A DNA stretch of 64,000 bases, from the NCBI GenBank assembly GCA_946894095.1, contig OX335644.1:15791595-15855594 (forward strand), in the 5' to 3' direction. The number at the start of each line of letters is the position of its first letter. Position 1 is the first letter of the stretch. Made by a program: the position numbers and the translations under genes. This document shows, one piece after another, positions 58,101 through 64,000 of this stretch. The DNA comes from Incurvaria masculella. Its lineage: Eukaryota > Arthropoda > Insecta > Lepidoptera > Incurvariidae. The notes beneath the pieces were generated by a model that made no database searches, was not told where the DNA came from, and worked only from the letters and a program-made list of their open reading frames with translations.

Positions 58101-61100
58101 AAGGCCGTGGACAGCACTAAGGGTACGTATGCAAAACAGGTTGAATAACGGTGGTCGTACTCGATCAGAACAAGCAGGCGGCCAAGGCGGCAGTCGACAG
58201 CACTAAGGGTACCTATGAAAAACAGGTAGAATAACGGTTGTCGTACTTGATCAGATCAAGCAGGCGGTCAAGGCTGCAGTCGTTTGATAGGCGCAGGGCG
58301 TGGACAATAAGGGTGCCCATATATGCAGAACAGCTCGAATATCGGTGATAGTGGTCGACCAGACCAAGCAAGCGGCCAAGGTGTGGACAATACTAAGGAT
58401 ACATAATATGCAGAACGGCTCAACTATCGTTGGTCTAGTAGAGAGTAGGCTCTTATTAGTCGGTGGCTTGAAAATAATGAGCAGTGGTGTTGGATCCGTG
58501 TGACATAGAGTACGAACTAATGATAAATAGTGCCATTTACTGAATAAAAAAGGTTAGGCTGATCACTGGCTACTTTGGATTGCTTACTGACTAAACATAC
58601 CGATAGAGGGTGGAGAGCTTTGATGGAACTGTTGTCCCTTTATATTGTCCAATTGATCCCCCTGCCCAATTGATCGTGTTGCCGTCGCTCTGGGAGCTAG
58701 GGAAAGGTGCAAACCAGCAACAGAACAGACTCAGTCTATTCTACATATACTACCAAGGCTTTTAAGAACGCAGTGTTTCTCATATCCGTTTTTATGTCAG
58801 GTTATGGAACTGCTGCCAGCGAGTGTATGTCCTCATAGTTACGACCTCTCCCAGATCTAAATGGATTAAACTTATGGATAGCGCAAATATACCCGAAAAT
58901 CTGCTAGTATGTGCCTCTCTGAGCGGGGTTTGGTGAAAACTACTGTTCTGAGCACCTTTAGTCCGTCGGCAAAGCTAACCGTACCAGGTTTTCATAAAAA
59001 GGCACCATACATAAGTAAGTACTCGTATAGTTACATAGTGAAATACACCTTAAATATACATCCAAATGTGTACACACTGTCAAACTAAGCCTTAACCATA
59101 AAAAATGCTAAGGTCCGTTATCATATCGAGCTTTCAGTAGACAGAGTGTAAGACTGCTCTTGGCCTCAGTTTACATTAAGTGTGAAGGTCATTGGTGGTG
59201 ACGGCACAGTATATCTTTCCATAAAATATCTACGACCTGTCTGTGGTATCTCATAATGGATGATCACAAAACAGAATGTAAATGTTTGCGACGTGTAAAC
59301 AACGGCGGCGTATAAAAGTTTCACGAGCGTATCTATGGCTTCCAGACGCGATCAGCCACACGGTCGACAGCTCAAAGCAGGCAGCAAGCGACGCGGCGAA
59401 GGCGGCTACAGACGCTGCGGAAGCGGCTCGTGCGCAGGCTTTGAGGACGGCCGAGGAGGCAAAGGAAAAGGCGCGACGAGCGGCAGAGGCGACTCAGGAA
59501 GAGGCGCGTAAGGCAGCGGAGGCAGCAAAGAAGGAAGCGCAGCGAGCAGCGGAGGCCGCGAGGGAGGAAGCCAAGCGGGCAGCTGGTGAGAATTTTTCAC
59601 AATGGCACAAATGGCATTGCATCAGGCTTAGCCTTGGGATTGAACGCTAGAGGCATTTTCGAGTTCACCACACGAAATATGAATTATGTAGGTATATACT
59701 ATCTGACTCTAATAGGTTTTACCCCGAAAGTTGAATGGATGGTTGGTTCCTCAGACAAAGCAATGGAGGCGTCAAAGGAAGCAGCACAGAAGGCGGCATC
59801 GGACGCTAGCAACACGGCCCAAAGCTACCTGGACTCGGGACTACAGATGGCCGAAAATGTAACAGACCAAGGATTGAAGCTTGCCGGGCAGGCTGTCGAC
59901 AACACTGTTAATTACACCACCAAGTTGGTCGGCGACACAAGAGAAGTGGTTAGTATTGTTAAAGATGTCTACTAAAATAATACTAACAAAAGTTGGTTAT
60001 CTGGTTTTCGCGTGTGTTCCCAGAATAGTCAATTTGTTGGTGTGGTGCTCAAATCGGTTAGGAATTAAAAAAGATATGCCTATGTTACCAATTCGCCAGC
60101 ACATCCAATGCTGACGTCGGCAAAATTTCCTGGATGTTGGGAATATTGTTTTATTAGTGCCCTATCACGTAGGCACCTACTCAGTGGTCGATTTTATTAC
60201 AAAGTTTTATATATAAAGTTTGATTATGAATTTCTAAAAGTAATTACACCAACACTTTTCACCTTGACAAGGTTATTACCACCGATCTTTAGATGAGCTT
60301 TAGAGTCTTTGAGCGTGTTATGTATGATGTCACACATGGCCAATTGGTTTAAAACATTTTTCTGTGTTTCAGTGATAGCTACCCCAGGTTAGAATCAGGG
60401 TCTTGTTCCTTAAGGCTGTTCCGACCCATATAAAGATGTTTGCACACATAACGCAAAAAGTATTGCACTTTAAGCCACGAATTATTAATAAAAGTTTAAT
60501 ATAGTCATATTACTTGCAGCGAAAACAATTTCACAATTTCAGGATTATTGGTTTTGTTACAATTTATTTAAATACGATTTTTATTTAACAGCGCCATCTA
60601 ACGGTGTAAAACTTCTAATCGGCAATAACAACGAAACCATTAAACCTGAAATTGTGAATATGTTTTCGCTGCAACTACTATAGCTATTTATATAGTATTT
60701 ATATACACTATATTTATTACTTATTATTAACAGATATGCAATTATGTATTTATTATACAACAAAATATTATACGTAGATATAAATAAAACCTAGTACTAC
60801 CCGTATTTACGGCTTATGTAAAAAATTAAAATTTAAATAACATTTAACGATTAGAAAGAAAGAAAAAGAAAAGAAAAATACAGTTTATTAAAATAGGATA
60901 TATATATAGGATATACAAGCACTGTACTCATATGTAGACTTAGTAGCATGTCTCTCATCACACCTGTGCTTACATCTGGTAATCTGTGCTTACAGCTATT
61001 AAATATATATTATCAAATAATTGCTAACCCTAGAACGGGCCACACCTTGTTGGGTAGCAATGCAATGTAATTTTGATCTGCTGTTGGATTTACTACAAGG

Positions 61101-62498
61101 CAAAAATTTTATGTATACATCTTTGTGAACACTTCTACAATGCATATACCAAATAAATAAATAAATAAATAAAATTAAATTTAATATTTTTAACGAATTC
61201 GTGCCTTAAAGTGCAATACTTTTTGTGTTCTGTATAAAAAAAACATTGTATGGGTCGGAACATCCTTAAGCTGAGATAAATAGTCGCAACTGGAAGTGAA
61301 ATCAACCGAAAGTTATACTAACTTGTGTAAAAAGTGAAATTTCGTCCATACAAAATGTGTCAAAGTGACGTAAGAAAGTAGGTACTACTTGTTATAGTTT
61401 CTGTTAAGCCCGCGCATGAAAATATTGTTTTGGAATATCTGCCCTAGCAGGTGCGGGGGGATAGCGGGTAGAGACGCAGTCTATAAGGCGCAGCGGAGGT
61501 TCTACTATTTATCTCAGCAGTATTAGTTGGTATTAGGTACCATGATAAGCATCAGAAAATTATGCTCCCCATGCAACTTGAGCTTACTAATAATTTGAAA
61601 ACCAGTGTTCCAATTTACTTCAAATTTGGTATCTTTTACCGGAGAATGAATGTCTGTTGAAGCACGTTATCGAGTAAATTAGTAATTCTAAACCGAGTCA
61701 AATAATACCAAAATAGAATTTCAAACAATTATTATTTTCTTAGCGGATTTAGATAAAACAATAAAATGCAAACACCGATATTTGTTGCCTGGTATTAGAA
61801 ATAAGAATTAAGAATTATTTATTGTCGCATGTAAAAAATATTATGATCAAAATTACATGCTATGCACAAATAAGCTGATTAAACTATTTAATTTATGTAA
61901 TAAAAAAATACCTTAATTAATATAAATAGGATGAAATTAAATTAATAGGAATACATTAGATAAATAGGATTAGATGCTACATATCCATTAATTAGAACAA
62001 TGGTTTGTTGGTGGTGGAAGAGTTTTTAACGCTCGTTCTATGGCGTAGGCCAGGACCGTACATTGAAGATACCTATGGGCTTTAGAACTTATACAGGGCC
62101 GCGAAAGCCATGCCGGCTTGCATGCAGCTTGAACCTCGGGAGAGTTTCAAGGCTTACTCTTGATATGCATATCAGGAATGTTTTTCTATTGCGCTTAAAT
62201 CCTTTAGACATGTTGCCCAACTTGATGTTAATAAAAGTGTTATGAATCCATGAATGGTGCCATGATCAAGATCACAGTAAATAGTCAATCTGTCTTACTT
62301 CACTTTCATTGTAAGTCCTTAAATAATATTTCATGTTTTCCAAGAGGCCAAGTGAAAGTGTTGAGTGATGCGCAGGTGGCGAGCAACGTGTCTTCAGTTG
62401 CGAAGGCTGCCCAAGAAAGCACCGCGGGAGCGCAAGGCCTCCTTAGCAAGGCTTTTGGTGCCAACGCTGCCACCACAGATGCCGACTCCACCAAGTAA
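46147..62498 (+). CDS. Ala/Lys/Glu-rich LEA-group-3-like amphipathic 11-mer protein (whole gene)
   Basis: Not recognised by name. Exons 46147-46165, 56473-56664, 57718-57906, 59346-59585, 59755-59952 (edge uncertain) and about 62347-62498 give about 327 residues. The N-terminus MFSGIAGAFKSFGEKTASLF could form a membrane- or lipid-binding amphipathic helix. The middle has repeated 11-mers such as AAEAAKKEAQR and AAEAAREEAKR, as in LEA group 3 proteins and, more loosely, apolipoproteins and perilipins. The rest is alanine-rich helix with no cysteine except at the exon-2 end, and no transmembrane segment. All supported introns are phase 1 and internal exons are multiples of three. A second first exon at 48393 fits the same junction. 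Role in lipid association or desiccation/cold stress is guesswork. Confidence 0.75.
48279..48311 (+). promoter_or_regulatory. Core promoter: TATA box and initiator-like site
   Basis: TATATAAG at 48279-48286 is followed 27-30 bases later by TTTCAGCAGTTGTC, close to the arthropod TCAGT initiator. About 90 bases on is an ATG with a splice donor. It suggests a regulated start site for the alternative first exon. Confidence 0.6.
48393..48408 (+). CDS. 11-mer gene alternative first exon, form b
   Basis: ATG GAC AAC GTT CAA A followed by gtaagc. It ends on phase 1, so joining to exon 2 gives MDNVQSAFKSFGEK in frame. It replaces the hydrophobic MFSGIAG start with a polar one. Confidence 0.6.
50317..50493. 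mobile_element. MITE family H copy
   Basis: 'aagcctggttttcaccaag' to 'gtggaagagaccctaa', matching 9048-9222. Confidence 0.6.
52451..52683 (+). mobile_element. Element B copy
   Basis: 'accggccaagtgcgagtctg' to 'tacggaaccctaa', with the GGAC stretch deleted. Confidence 0.8.
52913..53096. mobile_element. Short MITE, family I
   Basis: The ends 'cagagagaacctgtcaa' and 'ttgacaggttctctctg' are perfect 17-bp inverted repeats; the inner part also folds ('gcaccggact' / 'agtccggtgc'). Confidence 0.85.
53690..54174. mobile_element. SINE family A fragment (+) and tRNA-headed copy (-)
   Basis: A plus-oriented fragment at 53690-53790 and a minus-oriented copy at 53944-54174 ending 'ctaagctaagagccact'. 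Confidence 0.6.
54476..54856 (-). mobile_element. SINE family A body with a 5S-rRNA-like head
   Basis: The body is normal family A. The head contains 'ggtcacccatccaagacc' and 'gttgcttaacttcggaga', the complement of conserved 5S rRNA blocks (TTAAGCAAC; TTGGATGGGTGACC). It is therefore a 5S-derived (SINE3-type) promoter head in place of the tRNA head. Confidence 0.75.
55770..55996 (+). mobile_element. SINE family A 3' fragment
   Basis: 'taagtccgggttggtaacaa' to 'gtccatgtccagttacat'; no head is present. Confidence 0.65.
56147..56167 (+). repeat. (CA)n microsatellite
   Basis: About ten CA units. Another short CA run lies at 43143-43160. Confidence 0.9.
56473..56664 (+). CDS. 11-mer gene exon 2
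   Basis: AFKSFGEKTASLFERKKKDA through AHAVQEELRKTSELVTGA to SAADA. Acceptor gaacttttag, donor G|gtcaga. Phase 1 at both ends, 192 bases, GC-rich. An element B copy starts about 24 bp past the donor. Confidence 0.85.
56688..56825 (-). mobile_element. Element B, truncated
   Basis: 'ttagggttccgtacccaaag', a six-unit GTCC run and 'cagggctgtatctcatgaac', then breaks off. Confidence 0.8.
57030..57520. mobile_element. Repeat K element with inverted ends
   Basis: 57040-57100 and 57465-57520 carry the same sequence ('gaataagcgacgtacctgct', 'gtacgaaaaagtatatt') in opposite orientation around a noncoding centre. Confidence 0.65.
57718..57906 (+). CDS. 11-mer gene exon 3 (parent of the intronic repeats)
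   Basis: AKQARNSAVDSLDKELSKVS to QAAKAAVDDGRKAVDSTK. Acceptor acattacag, donor G|gtacgt. 189 bases, phase 1 at both ends. Confidence 0.85.
57955..58410 (+). repeat. Tandem copies of the 3' end of exon 3 with its splice donor
   Basis: About 55 bp of exon ('gcggccaaggcggcagtcga' to 'gtggacagcactaagg') plus about 50 bp of following intron recur with donors or donor remnants at 58016, 58123, 58209, 58313 and about 58397 (original 57907). Period is 107-109 bp, then 86 and 104 because of deletions. The second copy has gt changed to at, and similarity falls with distance from the exon. The copies are out of frame with the parent reading. Confidence 0.9.
58411..59345 (+). other. Rest of intron 3 of the 11-mer gene
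   Basis: No exon or strong repeat recognised. Confidence 0.5.
59346..59585 (+). CDS. 11-mer gene exon 4 (core 11-mer repeats)
   Basis: DAISHTVDSSKQAASDAAKA followed by consecutive 11-mers (AEEAKEKARRA, ATQEEARKAAE, AAKKEAQRAAE, AAREEAKRAA). Acceptor ggcttccag, donor G|gtgaga. 240 bases, phase 1 at both ends. Confidence 0.88.
59755..59952 (+). CDS. 11-mer gene exon 5 (3' edge uncertain)
   Basis: DKAMEASKEAAQKAASDASN to NYTTKLVGDTREVV. Acceptor ttcctcag. The better-looking donors (GTG|gttagt at 59948, GAA|gtggtt) leave phase 0, which does not fit the last exon; the phase-1 donor A|gtattg at 59952 fits but is weak. An unseen small exon is the alternative. Confidence 0.65.
60410..61269. mobile_element. 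MITE family E copy split by a LINE end
   Basis: TTAAGGCTGTTCCGACCCAT at the left and 'atgggtcggaacatccttaa' at the right, with the interior as in 38611-38979 (opposite orientation). About 475 bp (roughly 60693-61176) ending in (AAAT)n interrupts it and looks like the 3' end of a LINE. Confidence 0.85.
62347..62498 (+). CDS. 11-mer gene last exon and stop
   Basis: QVKVLSDAQVASNVSSVAKA to TTDADSTK and TAA (62496-62498). Possible acceptors end at 62346 (ccaagag) or 62352 (gccaag); both need a phase-1 upstream exon. Confidence 0.75.
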
Positions 62499-64000
62499 AC
62501 TCGCCGCAGTGGATATTCCATCTTGTCACAATAGCAGGCTGCCACTCATGATAGTGCCGATACACCCAATTTATTTTTTAATGGACGTCTTCGGATTATA
62601 CTTCTCACTTGCTCGATATCGCTTACCTACACATTGAAATTAATATTTGACTTTTTTTTTTTTAAAATCATTCAAAGGCAGATTCAGCTTTCAAATCAGG
62701 GGGTTTATATAGTAGTCTTAGGCCTAGTAGTGGGGGGTCATGCATGACCCCAATGACCGCTTCCCTAAACCTGTCGACTAGACCTAGTTTAGTAAATCTA
62801 GACCAAGCCCCCGGAGGGGGGTCATGACCACCTCTGTATCACTATTCACCATATTCTGTGCCTGTATCCGCCCTTGAAATTATACCGAGTCTTGATTATT
62901 TTTTTGGTTGCATAACGTCAATGGTTGCATAATTGAACTATGGAGTAACTTAATCTGTTGTGTTCACGGACCACCTGGACTGAAACAGTCTTTGAACATA
63001 TTTTCTGGGAAATAATTGGCGAAACTTGAATGCTTGTAACGTTTCGGGATGTACAGTCATAGGAATGATATTGTGTAACAGAAATGTAATGATGCCTTTC
63101 CAATTGGTTGTGTAGGTATGCAATATGCAAAACTTACCGAATCACGTCATATTTCTAAATGTTATCCCACCACTGAAAGAGTGTGGTGTTGTATTGGTGG
63201 AAAATTACCAATTTGAACATGTCGTTGGTTACATATAGGGTAGGCAATCCTTGTGCAGTGCATTTAAAGTTAAGAAAACATCTTGATGCATTTAAAAATT
63301 GTACATTTTTATTTCGCTTGACTTTAGTCAGAGATTTTGCTGCAAAACTGAGAAAAATATTTGATAAACGTAAAAAAAGCATATTTCCGGCATGAAAGAA
63401 TGCAAACAATAATATTATTATTTATTGACACATTGAATGGATCATGTGAATATTTCTCAACTTTAGAGCACAATTTATTATTGTAGTCACAACATTATTT
63501 GTAACTTTAATTATAATTATAACTATTATATTTTAATAAGTATTTTCTTAAATAGTTTCTGATTTTAATTTGGAATGTTTACTAAAGACCCAAACTGTCA
63601 CTGAGAATTACCTTAAAACCCTAATCCCTTGATTGTTTTCCGTTGTGTGGAACTTATGGCATATATATACAACATATATACATATAATAGAGACATATAT
63701 TTTATAATTTATTAATTATAAATAATATAGTACAGGTATAGTAGCCTTACAGGTCTCCAAAACGCAAAGGTCGTTAATGAAATACCGCCAGATAAAATAT
63801 CTTTTGTATTCAAGTTTATATTAAGTATACATATTATATAAAAGATGAATGTCGTGATAGAATAGCGGCAACATTTATTTATATGTGCATATTCATTGAT
63901 TAAGATTTATGTAATTTTGCATGCTAAAGCAATTTTATAGTAATTAGTGTTAAGAAATTACGGTATGTACAAAAAAAAGTTTAATGGAAATCGAAGATTT
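62499..64000. other. 3' flank of the 11-mer gene
   Basis: AT-rich 3' UTR and intergenic DNA. I see no gene, and no clear AATAAA close to the stop codon. Confidence 0.45.

Noticed and set aside
1..64000. CRISPR array, operon or prokaryotic defence system
   Set aside because: Intron-split animal genes, SINEs and MITEs show this is a eukaryotic nuclear region; the tandem arrays are exon-derived and lack spacers.

Overview
The window is animal nuclear DNA from a moth or butterfly (Lepidoptera, by inference). The genes are split by GT-AG introns. The AT-rich intergenic and intronic DNA is packed with dispersed elements of lepidopteran style: a tRNA-headed SINE, the 'ggccaagtgcgagtcggact' element with its GGAC-rich tail, TTAA-flanked MITEs and (TAAA)n-tailed LINE ends.

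Layout. (1) 1-1760: repeats plus one minus-strand exon (1588-1760) that reads like the end of a clip domain, so a clip-domain serine protease probably continues off the left edge. (2) 1761-15990: gene-poor, repeat-rich DNA. Its last 1.5 kb lies upstream of the next gene and has a small cluster of Su(H)-type motifs. (3) 15991-20970, plus strand: deadpan (dpn), a bHLH-Orange repressor ending in WRPW, four coding exons, 396 residues. (4) 23935-45208, minus strand: the centriolar-satellite/ciliary transition-zone protein CEP131 (AZI1; Drosophila dilatory). Fifteen exons join in frame through phase-matched splice sites into 1320 residues, plus a tentative 45-residue first exon. Its introns hold a 5'-truncated LINE, an RNase H retrotransposon relic, SINEs, MITEs and a 208-bp tandem array derived from one of its own exons. 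(5) 46147-62498, plus strand: an Ala/Lys/Glu-rich protein with LEA-group-3-like 11-mers and two candidate alternative first exons (46147 and 48393). I could not name this gene.

dpn and Cep131 converge tail to tail. Cep131 and the 11-mer gene diverge head to head across about 0.9 kb.

The most unusual pattern is shared by three unrelated genes. In each, part of an exon, in two cases with its 5' splice site, has been copied into the intron just downstream: one copy in dpn, about six decaying copies of about 108 bp in the 11-mer gene, and at least six 208-bp copies in Cep131 arranged as a duplicated three-unit block. Other notable items are SINEs with one body but either a tRNA-like or a 5S-rRNA-like head, and four perfect short hairpins.

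Exon edges were set by reading splice signals and phase by eye; family assignments come from remembered protein families, not from searches.
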